Assembly: GCF_018861315.1 (NCBI RefSeq)
Contig: NZ_JAHLDL010000009.1
Span: 1 to 64,000, forward strand
Reading direction: 5' to 3'
Source: Clostridium bowmanii
GTDB lineage: Bacteria > Bacillota > Clostridia > Clostridiales > Clostridiaceae
DNA length: 64,000 bases
The translations under genes and the position numbers were made by a program. The notes under the pieces were generated by a model. That model ran no database searches. It was given only the letters and a program-made list of their open reading frames with translations, and was not told the origin of the DNA. Below, in pieces: positions 31,502 through 40,704 of this stretch (positions are counted from its first letter, which is position 1; the number at the start of each line of letters is the position of its first letter).

Positions 31502-31861
31502 ATGAGCGATAAAACAATGAAAATAAACAATAAAGAATATAGTTGTGCCATTGAGTTAACACTTGATATTATAGGTGGTAAATGGAAACCAATTATTCTT
31601 TGGAGATTAGCCAAAAACGGTGTATTACGATTCAGCGAATTAAAAAGATCCATGGGCATAATAACGCAAAAAATGTTAACACAACAACTTAGAGAATTGG
31701 AAGCATATGAAATGGTTAATAGAAAAGTATATGCCGAGGTTCCTCCTAAAGTAGAATATTCGCTAACTAAACAAGGCAAAAGTGTGATGCCAATACTCGA
31801 CGTTATGTGTAAATGGGGAACAGATTATTTTGAAAGTGTTGAGTCAGACAAAAAAGAATAG
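31502..31861 (+). CDS. HxlR-family winged-helix regulator
   Basis: This 119-residue protein is the HxlR/MarR-like type: Cys at residue 14, then LDIIGGKWKPIILWRL, the recognition region LRFSELKRSMGIITQKMLTQQLRELE and the wing VPPKVEYSLTKQG. HxlR proteins often sense electrophiles or oxidants through that N-terminal Cys and usually control a neighbouring redox enzyme. Here the only downstream candidate is a small membrane protein after a terminator, so the target is unknown. AGGAGG precedes the ATG. Confidence 0.92.
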   Translation: MSDKTMKINNKEYSCAIELTLDIIGGKWKPIILWRLAKNGVLRFSELKRSMGIITQKMLTQQLRELEAYEMVNRKVYAEVPPKVEYSLTKQGKSVMPILDVMCKWGTDYFESVESDKKE

Positions 31862-31872
31862 GATTTTTTTAT

Positions 31873-31900
31873 AAGAGAGGGAACTTTTCCTCTCTTTTTT
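31873..31900 (+). terminator. Terminator after the HxlR gene
   Basis: AAGAGAGG (31873-31880) / CCTCTCTT (31889-31896), then T run. Confidence 0.88.
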
Positions 31901-32028
31901 GATGTTTTAAAATTAGATATACTTGAAAACTCACATATTGTATATATGATATAAACATATGTTTTAATTTTTAGGGCATATTAAATATATAAAATTTAGC
32001 CAGGATATTTCTAAAAGGAGTGATTTTT

Positions 32029-32379
32029 ATGAGTATAACCAGTATCTCTTTAGCTTATATATTTTTTGGTATTTCTATAGTCGCATTTGTATTTTTCTTA
32101 TATTACAAATTTTTAGTAATTAACACCGGTGCTAAAAGTAAAAGACGAGATAAAATTATTGGTTCCATGAAAGACCCAGATAATTGGAGACACAGAAATA
32201 ATATTATGGCTTTTATCTCTTTATTTTGGGCCTTTATCTCACAAACTGCCTTTATATATCTAAAATTCTTCAATAAATCAAGCTTGATATCTATTATATA
32301 TGTTTTTGTGTATTTAGCTGTTATTGTATTAAGTGTTTCAATATTCCTTAAGAAAAATAAGCTTGTAAGCAGTAAATAG
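32029..32379 (+). CDS. Small membrane protein, unknown function
   Basis: This 116-residue protein has three predicted membrane helices: residues about 5-25 and, after a charged loop KSKRRDKIIGSMKDPDNWRHRN, two more in the C-terminal half. I chose the ATG at 32029 because AAAAGGAG lies 9 bases upstream. I do not recognise the family. It is monocistronic, bounded by terminators at both ends. Confidence 0.65.
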   Translation: MSITSISLAYIFFGISIVAFVFFLYYKFLVINTGAKSKRRDKIIGSMKDPDNWRHRNNIMAFISLFWAFISQTAFIYLKFFNKSSLISIIYVFVYLAVIVLSVSIFLKKNKLVSSK

Positions 32380-32390
32380 TATATCTACTA

Positions 32391-32429
32391 AAAAAAGCCT
32401 CTATTTGATTATAAATGGAGGCTTTTTTT
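32391..32429. terminator. Bidirectional terminator
   Basis: GCCTCTATTT pairs with AAATGGAGGC (one G-U), A run before and T run after. It serves the membrane protein gene and the convergent Nudix gene. Confidence 0.85.
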
Positions 32430-32448
32430 AACTTCTCTAAGCATGATC

Positions 32449-33078
32449 TTAAATCTTATTACTGTTTTTTAAAACTTCTATAAAGCTCTTAACTATTTGC
32501 GCTGTGAAACCCCATATTATATAGTTATTGTACTCATAAAAATACTCATCTAAATACCCTTTACGAAACTTATACTCTTTACCTCCATTTATTAAATGAA
32601 AAGGAAAACCTTCTTGGTTTACAGGCCCTATCTCCATTTTATAAAGCAAAGGCTCATGCTCTAAAAAGAATTTTAATGGAACTTTAAATATATGGTGAAC
32701 TTCATCAGGACTAGGAGTTATTTGACCATATTTTAATTTACCAACGAAGGCATACATTATATTTCCATAAGGGCTTATATAATAGTCCATATCTCCTATA
32801 AATTCAATTTGATCTCTTTCTAAATTTAATTCTTCCATGGTTTCACGTAGAGAAGTTTCCCTTGGATCCTCATTTTCTTCAACTTTTCCTCCAGGTAAGC
32901 AAACATCCCCTGGCTGACTCCTTAATTTAAGAGCACGTACTTCAAATACTATGGATAATTCCCCTGAATCCTCTGTAAATAATATCATAACTGAACTTTC
33001 CTTAAATTCCCCTATGACCTTAGAATGCCTATTTTTAAAGATTTGCTCTAGCTTATTTATAATGTTAATCACCACCAA
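32449..33078 (-). CDS. Nudix hydrolase, CoA-diphosphatase type
   Basis: This 209-residue protein carries a full Nudix box (GX5EX7REUXEEXGU pattern) beginning at GGKVEENEDPRETSL near residue 62, with the metal-binding REtmEEL core. Just before it is the block LRSQPGDVCLPGG, which corresponds to the extra motif of the CoA pyrophosphatase subgroup (NudL-like). It probably splits CoA or its derivatives into phosphopantetheine and ADP. The assignment to CoA rests on the upstream motif only. Confidence 0.85.
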   Translation of the reverse strand: MVVINIINKLEQIFKNRHSKVIGEFKESSVMILFTEDSGELSIVFEVRALKLRSQPGDVCLPGGKVEENEDPRETSLRETMEELNLERDQIEFIGDMDYYISPYGNIMYAFVGKLKYGQITPSPDEVHHIFKVPLKFFLEHEPLLYKMEIGPVNQEGFPFHLINGGKEYKFRKGYLDEYFYEYNNYIIWGFTAQIVKSFIEVLKNSNKI

Positions 33079-33135
33079 ATTTATATTAAAATAATAATAT
33101 CATAATGGGCTTTCTTTCTCAATATACGATGTACC

Positions 33136-33164
33136 TTGTTCTTAATATATTAAAATGCTATAAT
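33136..33164 (+). promoter_or_regulatory. Promoter of the D,D-carboxypeptidase gene
   Basis: TTGTTC, 17 bases, TATAAT; start codon 58 bases downstream. Confidence 0.6.
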
Positions 33165-33221
33165 TATTTTGTGTTTATCAGTAGATAAATATAAAATTTA
33201 ATTGTAATGGAGAGATGAAAA

Positions 33222-34472
33222 TTGAAGAGAACGAATCGACTTTTATTGTTTGCACTAGTATTTACTTTAGTGTTTTCTACAACTGCTTTTGCTGCTGTTA
33301 AACCACTAGAATTAATTGGTAAAGCTGCTATTTCTGTAGATATAGATACTAATGAAATTATTTACACCAAAAACATTGATAATAAGATGTATCCAGCAAG
33401 CATTACAAAGCTTATTACAGCCTTGTTACTTGCTGAAAATAAAAAGACAACTGATAATTTGAACTATACAAAAAATGCAAAGGAGCAACCAGCTTTCTCT
33501 TATAACGTAAATGTTCATCCTGTAGCAATAGGCGATACCATGTCAGCTGACAACGTAATGGATGGACTTCTTCTTTATTCTGGAAATGATATTGCATATA
33601 TGATTGCAGATAACGTTGGTGGAACCCCTACTAATTTTGCTAAAATGATGAATGAAAAAGCTGCTAAGTTAGGAATGAAAGGTTCTCATTTTCTCACTCC
33701 CAATGGTTTGGATGATATAAATGATGAACATTATACAACCCCATATGACTTAACTCTTTTAGGTAGAGCGGCCTATAAAAATGAATGGGTAAAGAAATCT
33801 ATGGGTAAAAAAACAAGCACAATAAAATCTGCTAATGGACCGGTCGCTATTGTTGAAAATAGAAATAAACTTCTTGGAGTAGATGGTAACCTTGGTGGCA
33901 AAACTGGCTATACACTAAAGGCTGGAAGATGCTTAATTTCTATATATGAACGTAACGGTCATCATATCTTAGGTGTTGTTATGAATTCTGAAAATGATGC
34001 AAAAGATACAAAAGTCTTTGAAGATATGCAAAAACTAATTGATTGGAGTTATGCCTCTAAGAAGGAAGTACGGAGCAAAAAAAATACTGCCATCAAAACA
34101 ATTTCTGTACCCTATAAAGTTATTCCATTTATAGGACCTGAAAGAACAATTAATGTTCCATTAGAGTCCAAAGAAGATGTGGCTTTTTATAATAATGATA
34201 TCAAACCACAAACTACTATTAAAGTTTCAGGCATAAATCCATGGAAACTTGATAAAGATACATCTGTTGGAACCTTAGAGCTAAAACAAAGAGATGTAAG
34301 CAAAAGTATTAAATTATATCCAATGATTTCAAAATCTACTCTCATTAAAGACAATATAATTATATATGCCGGGATAGCCATTTTACTAATTGTGGTTATA
34401 GTATTAATCTTGTTATTAATCTCTTCTATAAATAGACGTAAACATCGTGGCGGTAGAAGAGGAAGATATTAA
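33222..34472 (+). CDS. D-alanyl-D-alanine carboxypeptidase (PBP5/DacF type)
   Basis: This 416-residue exported, membrane-anchored enzyme trims the terminal D-Ala of peptidoglycan stem peptides. It has an N-terminal signal peptide (RLLLFALVFTLVFSTTAFAA). The serine-peptidase motifs are SITK (SxxK, near residue 59), SGN (near 119) and KTG (near 227). A C-terminal membrane helix follows, then the basic tail RRKHRGGRRGRY. Translation starts at TTG 33222, behind GGAGAG. The nearby ATG at 33215 is out of frame. Monocistronic. Confidence 0.92.
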   Translation: MKRTNRLLLFALVFTLVFSTTAFAAVKPLELIGKAAISVDIDTNEIIYTKNIDNKMYPASITKLITALLLAENKKTTDNLNYTKNAKEQPAFSYNVNVHPVAIGDTMSADNVMDGLLLYSGNDIAYMIADNVGGTPTNFAKMMNEKAAKLGMKGSHFLTPNGLDDINDEHYTTPYDLTLLGRAAYKNEWVKKSMGKKTSTIKSANGPVAIVENRNKLLGVDGNLGGKTGYTLKAGRCLISIYERNGHHILGVVMNSENDAKDTKVFEDMQKLIDWSYASKKEVRSKKNTAIKTISVPYKVIPFIGPERTINVPLESKEDVAFYNNDIKPQTTIKVSGINPWKLDKDTSVGTLELKQRDVSKSIKLYPMISKSTLIKDNIIIYAGIAILLIVVIVLILLLISSINRRKHRGGRRGRY

Positions 34473-34492
34473 ATAAGTATTTTGATGAGTGC

Positions 34493-34536
34493 AAAAGAGC
34501 CTATATTAATTTTAAAATTAATATAGGCTCTTTTTT
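34493..34536. terminator. Terminator after the carboxypeptidase gene
   Basis: AAAAGAGCCTATATTAAT... is an almost perfect inverted repeat with the following half, ending in a T run. The symmetry allows use from both sides, including the convergent ArsR gene. Confidence 0.88.
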
Positions 34537-34607
34537 ATATTTGTTAATATATTGTGCTAATTTTTAGAAGCATGTGCTTTTTCTATATTAATAAAATTAA
34601 ATTCGAA

Positions 34608-34895
34608 TTAATCCTCATCTGGGAACATTGCACTTACCACATTTATTATGGTTTCATTACAAATCTTATAATTAATTTGTAGGCCATCTCGTTCACCTTT
34701 TATAATTCCTAAGGATTTTAGCTTTTGAAGGTGCTGAGAAACTGTAGATTGAGGAATATTTAGACACTCCTGCATATAGCTAACGTTGCAGCTTCCTTTA
34801 TTCATAAGTCCTCTAATAATACATATTCTAACGGGATGAGCAAGAGCTTTTAATAATTCTGCTATTTCTGTATATTGTTGAAAATTGGCATCCAT
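34608..34895 (-). CDS. ArsR-family winged-helix regulator
   Basis: This 95-residue protein has the ArsR/SmtB fold: LLKALAHPVRICIIRGL, then GSCNVSYMQECLNIPQSTVSQHLQKLKSLGIIKGERDG with recognition helix and wing. Cys residues at 25, 36, 44 and 79 are available; C36 sits where metal- or thiol-sensing ArsR proteins often keep a ligand. The classical ELCVC motif is not intact. The next gene on its own strand is convergent, so its target is not evident. The inducer is unknown. Confidence 0.88.
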   Translation of the reverse strand: MDANFQQYTEIAELLKALAHPVRICIIRGLMNKGSCNVSYMQECLNIPQSTVSQHLQKLKSLGIIKGERDGLQINYKICNETIINVVSAMFPDED

Positions 34896-35094
34896 AATTG
34901 ATCTCCTTTTATAAATGAATAAATTTTAGTTTTAATTTTTAAAAATAGAATGCACTACTATATTCTTATATTAATATATTGCGATATTAATGTCAATATT
35001 TCAACCTGGTTTTTAATAATATATTTTTATTAATACATAACAAAAGAATACTCTATACTACCTACTCCGATACTTTATCTTATAGTATTCTAAT

Positions 35095-35280
35095 AAAAGG
35101 ATATATTGCGTAAAATGTGTCTGAGCAAACCGTAGTAATTCACAATTTATTTTATTTGTAGTTGCGTGAAGAAACCCACATGTTTGAGCATAGCGAGTTT
35201 GTGGTTTTTAGCAGCTATAAATAAAATAAATTGTAGAATTACTAGGTGAAGCGAACGCAGTTGTAGCAATATATCCTTTT
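35095..35280. repeat. Fold-back palindrome family, copy C (186 bp)
   Basis: The outer arms are AAAAGGATATATTGC / GCAATATATCCTTTT. The inner stem is now CCACA (35176-35180) / TGTGG (35200-35204), flanked by a single mismatch. Much of the middle arm (TTTATTTTATTTGTAGTTGC side) differs from copy A yet still pairs with its partner. The loop reads TTTGAGCATAGCGAGTTT. The element starts 13 bp downstream of the EamA stop codon. The remainder of 34896-35292 shows a further ATAGTATTCTA inverted repeat outside the element. Confidence 0.83.
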
Positions 35281-35292
35281 TGTTATAGAATA

Positions 35293-36198
35293 CTATGAGA
35301 AGAGAAATTTCATACCTTTTCTAAGGTTTATCCTACCATCCAAACTTACTAAAGTTACACCTATTATTATTATAATACATCCTACTACCTGCCAAATTGT
35401 AACAACTTCATGTAGTAAGAATCCTGCCGCAAATAAACTCATGATAGGTTGTAGATTTATATAGGTAGTAATAACAGTTGCTCCAAGATCTTTTAGACAG
35501 TGTACATACATTACATATCCAATGCAAGAGCAAAAAATAGATAAAAATATTAAATTTAATACAACTTTTGTAGATGGGATTTGCAATGTATTAAAAAACA
35601 GTGAAGGACTTAGAAACAAGGATCCCCACATGATTTCATAAGTAGTTATAGTAATAACTTTATAATTACCTTTAAAGCTACTACAAACCATATTATATAT
35701 CACCCAAGAAAAGACTGCTCCAAGTGCCATCAAATCTCCTATATTCCCTTTTGATAATAAGCTTACTCTTTGCTTGGATGCAATTATTATAATAATTCCA
35801 ACCAAGCTCAAGGTAGCACCAAATATTTTTCCATAGGTCAGTTTTTCTTTATAAATTAGCCTTTGAGAAAATATAGTAAATACGGGTATAGTCGCAATTA
35901 AAATTGCTACATTTGATGCAGAGGTGTATGCTACAGAATAGTTTTCAAATATAAAATATATTGCTACCCCAAAGAGCCCGCCTAGTGCAAATTTGAGTTT
36001 GTCCACTTTTAAAACTTTCTCTTCCGGAAATTTTACTTTTAATATTATAAATAAAATTATTGCGGCTAACATAAATCTATAAAACGCTGATAATGTAGGG
36101 CTTACCTCTTGTGATACAACCTTTATGCTCAAATAAGATAAGCTCCAGATAAACATTAAAATTATTGCCATTACATGAGATGCTCTTTTGTTTTTCAC
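35293..36198 (-). CDS. EamA/DMT-family transporter
   Basis: This 301-residue membrane protein has ten predicted helices in two homologous halves, each with an EamA domain (first from SHVMAIILMFIWSLSYLSIKVV, second from GDLMALGAVFSWVIYNMV). Members export amino acids, metabolites or nucleobases; the substrate cannot be told. It starts at ATG 36198. It is transcribed alone. Confidence 0.9.
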   Translation of the reverse strand: MKNKRASHVMAIILMFIWSLSYLSIKVVSQEVSPTLSAFYRFMLAAIILFIILKVKFPEEKVLKVDKLKFALGGLFGVAIYFIFENYSVAYTSASNVAILIATIPVFTIFSQRLIYKEKLTYGKIFGATLSLVGIIIIIASKQRVSLLSKGNIGDLMALGAVFSWVIYNMVCSSFKGNYKVITITTYEIMWGSLFLSPSLFFNTLQIPSTKVVLNLIFLSIFCSCIGYVMYVHCLKDLGATVITTYINLQPIMSLFAAGFLLHEVVTIWQVVGCIIIIIGVTLVSLDGRINLRKGMKFLFS

Positions 36199-36382
36199 AA
36201 TACCACGCCCTTTACTTTTTCTTTAGGACACAAGAAAATAAACAACCAGCAAGTATACTAGCTTATTCCGACTTGTTATCTATTTCCATGTGTACAATAT
36301 TATTATATCTCAAAATTACCAAAAATTACACCATACTTATATTTAAAACTTTTCTAAAATAAGTTTTTTTGCAATTTTAGTG

Positions 36383-36411
36383 TTGTCAATATTTCATTTT
36401 CAGAGTATTAT
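36383..36411 (+). promoter_or_regulatory. Promoter of the PEPCK/HPrK-like gene
   Basis: TTGTCA, 17 bases, TATTAT, about 105 bases before the TTG start at 36517. Nothing else is evident in 36199-36516. Confidence 0.6.
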
Positions 36412-36516
36412 AGTATAGTATTTAAATATTAATTACTGTTTATGATATCATCTGTTCTAATAAAATTCATTTTGTATTGTTAAAAAAAATATACACTAGC
36501 CTACGGAGGTGCAGAT

Positions 36517-38277
36517 TTGAAAAAAGAATTTTCTTTAAGTAACGACAACGTAATGATTAATTTCACTGCGAAATATTGTAATAGCCCTGAAAAGCTATTA
36601 GAAAGTACCGGTTTTAGAAGAGTCTTTAACTCTTACCTCAAGAAAATAAAGAAGAAAAACTCAAATATCTATAAATATTTAATCCAAAATGCAAGCACAG
36701 AAAATGAGGACTTAGATGTCTTTATGATACATTTGTTTAAACTCTTATCAGTACTAAATGTAAATGAGATTATAAATTTAAATACAAAATATAGTTCACT
36801 TATTACTAGCCGCGGTACTTTTGTTGATTTTATAGAAGATTTTTATAGTTTTTGGAGAAAGCTTGAAAGGTATACAATAATTCATAACAATAAGATTAAT
36901 GAGGGTTTAGAGAAAACAAGCTTCCTTGAAGCAAACAATGATTTTTCTATGCTTATACTTAATTTATACAGAAAAATTGAAGAGAATGTTCTTGGCTATA
37001 AGCCTATGGTTTACAGACAACTACCAGCTGGTGGCAATGCGGGTCTAATTGTTAACAATGCGTATTGGCCTATTCCTTCTGGATATGAACTTTTAAAAGA
37101 TGTTCCATTCATTGAATCAATAATGCTAGATTTGCCTTATATTAGCTACCCTAAAAAAAATACTCGTGATGGAATTTTTCAGGAATGTTTTGAAAACCCA
37201 TTAAAAAATTGTACTATAAGCACAGACCATTGGTTTTGTTATCCTGCTAAAGTAGGAACACTGCTTGCCTTTATCTATGTACACAGAGATTTTATGGCTC
37301 ATGCAATAACTCTATGTAACTTATTTGAAATGGCTCGTGAAAAAGAATATAGGGGCATTAAACCTGATATAGTTTTTGTTTTTGGTGGTAAAGATTCAGC
37401 TACTGCTAAAGCTCTTTCATCTAAAGTAAAAACAGTATTTTATGACGATATAGAAAATAATATTATGCTTGGCTACATTAGTTATGGTGAAGAAATTGAT
37501 TATTTCGGCTATGTAAAGAAAATGGCTCTAACTCTTCATAACCTAATAATGATTAAACGTGGCTATTTACCAATCCATGGCGCAATGGTAAACATAGTTA
37601 TGAATAATGGTAAAAGTGCAAATGTTGTTATTATGGGTGATAGTGGAGCTGGCAAGTCAGAATGCCTAGAGGCCTTTAGAAGTTTAAGTGAGGATTATAT
37701 CAGCGACATGACCATAGTATTTGATGATATGGGTGTTGTAACTCTAAACTCCAGTAATAAACCCTTAGGCTTTGGAACAGAAATTGGAGCTTTTGTAAGA
37801 CTTGATGATTTAGATGCTGGATATGCTTTTAAAGAAATTGATAGAAGTATATTTATGAATCCTGATAAAATTAATGCAAGACTTGTTATGCCCGTAGCAA
37901 GCTATAAAGATATTATTAAAGGCTACCCTATAGATTTATTTCTATATGCAAATAATTATGAAGAAGTAAAGGAAGGTAATGAAGAGATTAATTTCTTTAC
38001 AAACCCAAAAGATGCTATTGCTGTTTGTAAAAGAGGTGCAAGAATGGCAAAAGGCACTACTACAGAACTCGGTCTTGTTACCTCCTATTTTGCAAATCCC
38101 TTTGGGCCTGTGCAAAAGCAAGAACTAGTAGATGTCCTTATAGACCAATATTTTGAGGAATTTTTCAAAACAGGAGTAAAAGTTGGTCAAATTAGAACTT
38201 CCTTGGGTGTAAAAGGTCAGGAACAAGACGGTCCAAAAAAAGCCGCTAAGAAATTATTTGATTTAATCATAAAATAG
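36517..38277 (+). CDS. P-loop protein of the PEP carboxykinase/HPr kinase-like fold
   Basis: This is a 586-residue protein. The C-terminal half carries a Walker A motif GDSGAGKSE near residue 374, followed by FDDMG (a likely metal-binding Asp pair), the AFVRLDDL block and a Gly-rich region GTEIGAF. This order resembles the nucleotide-binding domain of PEP carboxykinase and HPr kinase. The N-terminal 300 residues are not recognisable. Substrate unknown; a kinase or carboxykinase activity is inference. Start TTG at 36517 is behind GGAGGTG. The stop codon abuts fold-back copy D. Confidence 0.65.
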   Translation: MKKEFSLSNDNVMINFTAKYCNSPEKLLESTGFRRVFNSYLKKIKKKNSNIYKYLIQNASTENEDLDVFMIHLFKLLSVLNVNEIINLNTKYSSLITSRGTFVDFIEDFYSFWRKLERYTIIHNNKINEGLEKTSFLEANNDFSMLILNLYRKIEENVLGYKPMVYRQLPAGGNAGLIVNNAYWPIPSGYELLKDVPFIESIMLDLPYISYPKKNTRDGIFQECFENPLKNCTISTDHWFCYPAKVGTLLAFIYVHRDFMAHAITLCNLFEMAREKEYRGIKPDIVFVFGGKDSATAKALSSKVKTVFYDDIENNIMLGYISYGEEIDYFGYVKKMALTLHNLIMIKRGYLPIHGAMVNIVMNNGKSANVVIMGDSGAGKSECLEAFRSLSEDYISDMTIVFDDMGVVTLNSSNKPLGFGTEIGAFVRLDDLDAGYAFKEIDRSIFMNPDKINARLVMPVASYKDIIKGYPIDLFLYANNYEEVKEGNEEINFFTNPKDAIAVCKRGARMAKGTTTELGLVTSYFANPFGPVQKQELVDVLIDQYFEEFFKTGVKVGQIRTSLGVKGQEQDGPKKAAKKLFDLIIK

Positions 38278-38470
38278 AAAAAAAGTATATATTACTACAA
38301 CTTCTGTTCGCTGTGCTAAGTAATTCTAAACTGATTTTAATGAAAGATGCTAAAAAGTGCAAACTCGCTAACGCTCAAACATGCACTTTTCTTAACGCAT
38401 CTCTCATTAAAATCACTTAAGAATTACTAAAGCTTGCTCAAATGAAGTTTACGTAATATATACTTTTTTT
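38278..38470. repeat. Fold-back palindrome family, copy D (193 bp, inverted)
   Basis: This copy is in the opposite orientation to A-C. The inner stem is AAAAGTGCA (38353-38361) / TGCACTTTT (38382-38390). The loop read on the minus strand is TTTGAGCGTTAGCGAGTTT. It begins one base after the stop codon of the PEPCK/HPrK-like gene. Confidence 0.85.
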
Positions 38471-38511
38471 ACCGTGTAAAGACCAAATTCTTATTACGGT
38501 GGAGTATAAAT

Positions 38512-38548
38512 GTTATCCACAGCCACTTTCGCAAACTGTTTCCTATAT
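38512..38548 (+). promoter_or_regulatory. DnaA box with conserved flank, copy 1
   Basis: A perfect DnaA box TTATCCACA (38513-38521) is followed by TTTCGCAAACTGTTT. A similar sequence lies at 53190-53226, also directly after a fold-back element. Confidence 0.5.
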
Positions 38549-38581
38549 ACTTTTTTTTGTGACTAAAAACATTTATTGTAA

Positions 38582-40588
38582 TTATTCCGCCCCAGTTTGA
38601 GGATTTTTGTAAAATGAACTTATCATATCAAAATGGTTTACAAGTCTTAAGCCATTATTTAGTTTAAGTACTCTATCAGTATTTTTTATTATATAATTTT
38701 CTAACTTATCCATGTATATAGTACCCTCTATTTCACTTTGCGTAACCATGGTTAATCCTTTTTCCCAACTAGCTGTTAACTCTGGATTTAGCAAGGTGGG
38801 TATAGAGTTTCTCACCACATCATAGATAATTTCTCCAAGAAGTGTAGGCATAACCACCTGGGTCTTATTATTAGATTTAATATATTCTATTTTTTCAAGC
38901 TTTGTTAAAATTCCTGAACGAGTGGCACTTGTACCGATACCAGAACCTTTAATATGCTCCCTTAGTTCCTCATCCTCTATAAGTTTACCCGCATTTTCCA
39001 TAGCAATAATTATTGAACCTGTAGTAAATCTTTTAGGGGGAGATGTTTTACCTTCTTTTACAATTAAGTCATCTAGGTCTACACTTTGACCTTTTTTTAA
39101 GGTACTTAAAAATTTCATGTTTTTGTTTTCACTGTCATAGCTATCATTATCAGGTTTTAAGACCTCCAAATAGCCAATTTCAACGCAAACCTTATCTGAC
39201 GTAAAGAATCTTTCCTTATCAATTTTAGTTATAACGGAAACCTTGCTATAAACAGCAGGTGGATAAAATATTGAAAGAAACCGTCTTAAAACTAAATTAT
39301 AGATTTTCTTTTGAATATCCTTTAGTGCCATATAGCTCTGAAGACCTTCTCCTGTTGGAATAATAGCATAGTGATCTGTGACCTTACTATCGTCAACATA
39401 CTTTGTCTTAGCTATATTACTAAACCACCTTTTGTCTAGAATATTCTCAGCTATATTTTTTATTTCTAGATCACCATTAAAATTGGTTAATTTTTTCAAG
39501 TTCTTATTTATCTCTTTTGCCACTGCTGTAGATAATACCCTAGCATCTGTTCTTGGGTAGGTAAGCATTTTTTTCTCATATAAAGCTTGAATATGACCAA
39601 GTGTTTGTTCTGGATTTATTTTAAATTTTTTAGAACATTCATTTTGTATTTCTGCTAAATTAAATAATAGTGGAGCATTTTTATTTTCTTTCTTCTTAGT
39701 AATACTTTCAACTACAACTTTACCATCTATACTAGAATCTCTAAGGTCTGATATTAATTTTTCTGCCATATCTTGCGTTTTGAATCCACCCTCATTATAA
39801 AGCATGGGTGATTCAAAATATTCCGAACCTTCTACCGCTTTCCATTCCCCATCATATTTAGATTCTTCATCTACTTTAAAGCTAGCCATAATCCTATAAA
39901 AAGGAGTAACAACAAAATCTCTGACTTCTCTTTCCCTTTGGACCACCATTCCAAGTACACAAGACATTACACGTCCCACTGCAATAACTATATAATTTTT
40001 TCCAAGATAATTACTTACAGTTTTTCCATAGACCAGACTTAGAAGTCTAGAAAAATTAATTCCCATTAGATAGTCCTCTTTTGCCCTTAAATAAGCGGCT
40101 TCTGATAAATTATCATACTCACTTAAATCCTTTGCTTCTTTAACTCCACGAATTATCTCTTCCTCTGTTTGTGAATCTATCCACACTCTTCGTTTTTGCT
40201 TATTAGGTCTACCTGACATTTCATCCACTAATCTATAGATGTACTCCCCTTCCCTTCCAGAATCTGTACAAACATAAATTCTGTCAATATCCTCACGAAT
40301 TAATTGGCTCTTAACTATATTAAATTGTTTTTTCACTCCATCTATAACTTCATATTTATATGTTTTAGGTAAAAATGGCAAAGTACTCAAAGACCATTTT
40401 TTTAATTTTACATCATATTTTTCAGGGTAGCTCATAGTAACAAGATGTCCCACACACCATGTAACAACAGCTTTGTCAGACTCTATAAATCCATCTGATT
40501 TTCTCCCATTTATTTTTAAGGCTTTGGCAAACTCTGCAGCAACACTTGGTTTTTCTGTAATAAATAATGCCTTACTGATATGTATCAC
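38582..40588 (-). CDS. topB: DNA topoisomerase III
   Basis: This is a type IA topoisomerase of about 668 residues that relaxes and decatenates DNA through single-strand passage. The TOPRIM domain starts ALFITEKPSVAAEFAKAL; its acidic motif appears as DSGREGEY. The active-site Tyr is in LTYPRTDAR near residue 350. The frame is open upstream to a TTG at 40615, which has no Shine-Dalgarno. I take GTG 40588, but the codon aligned with the usual start of this family (MSKALFI) is ATC at 40579, preceded by AAGTGA. The start is therefore unsure. Confidence 0.9.
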   Translation of the reverse strand: MIHISKALFITEKPSVAAEFAKALKINGRKSDGFIESDKAVVTWCVGHLVTMSYPEKYDVKLKKWSLSTLPFLPKTYKYEVIDGVKKQFNIVKSQLIREDIDRIYVCTDSGREGEYIYRLVDEMSGRPNKQKRRVWIDSQTEEEIIRGVKEAKDLSEYDNLSEAAYLRAKEDYLMGINFSRLLSLVYGKTVSNYLGKNYIVIAVGRVMSCVLGMVVQREREVRDFVVTPFYRIMASFKVDEESKYDGEWKAVEGSEYFESPMLYNEGGFKTQDMAEKLISDLRDSSIDGKVVVESITKKKENKNAPLLFNLAEIQNECSKKFKINPEQTLGHIQALYEKKMLTYPRTDARVLSTAVAKEINKNLKKLTNFNGDLEIKNIAENILDKRWFSNIAKTKYVDDSKVTDHYAIIPTGEGLQSYMALKDIQKKIYNLVLRRFLSIFYPPAVYSKVSVITKIDKERFFTSDKVCVEIGYLEVLKPDNDSYDSENKNMKFLSTLKKGQSVDLDDLIVKEGKTSPPKRFTTGSIIIAMENAGKLIEDEELREHIKGSGIGTSATRSGILTKLEKIEYIKSNNKTQVVMPTLLGEIIYDVVRNSIPTLLNPELTASWEKGLTMVTQSEIEGTIYMDKLENYIIKNTDRVLKLNNGLRLVNHFDMISSFYKNPQTGAE

Positions 40589-40704
40589 TTCACTTTCTAT
40601 TAAATTGTATAACAATTCTAATTTTAGATATCAATAAAAATTGTTTTAAAGAATCTATTATACCATTATCTGTGCACTTAGGCACACGAAAATTCAAATG
40701 TGAC

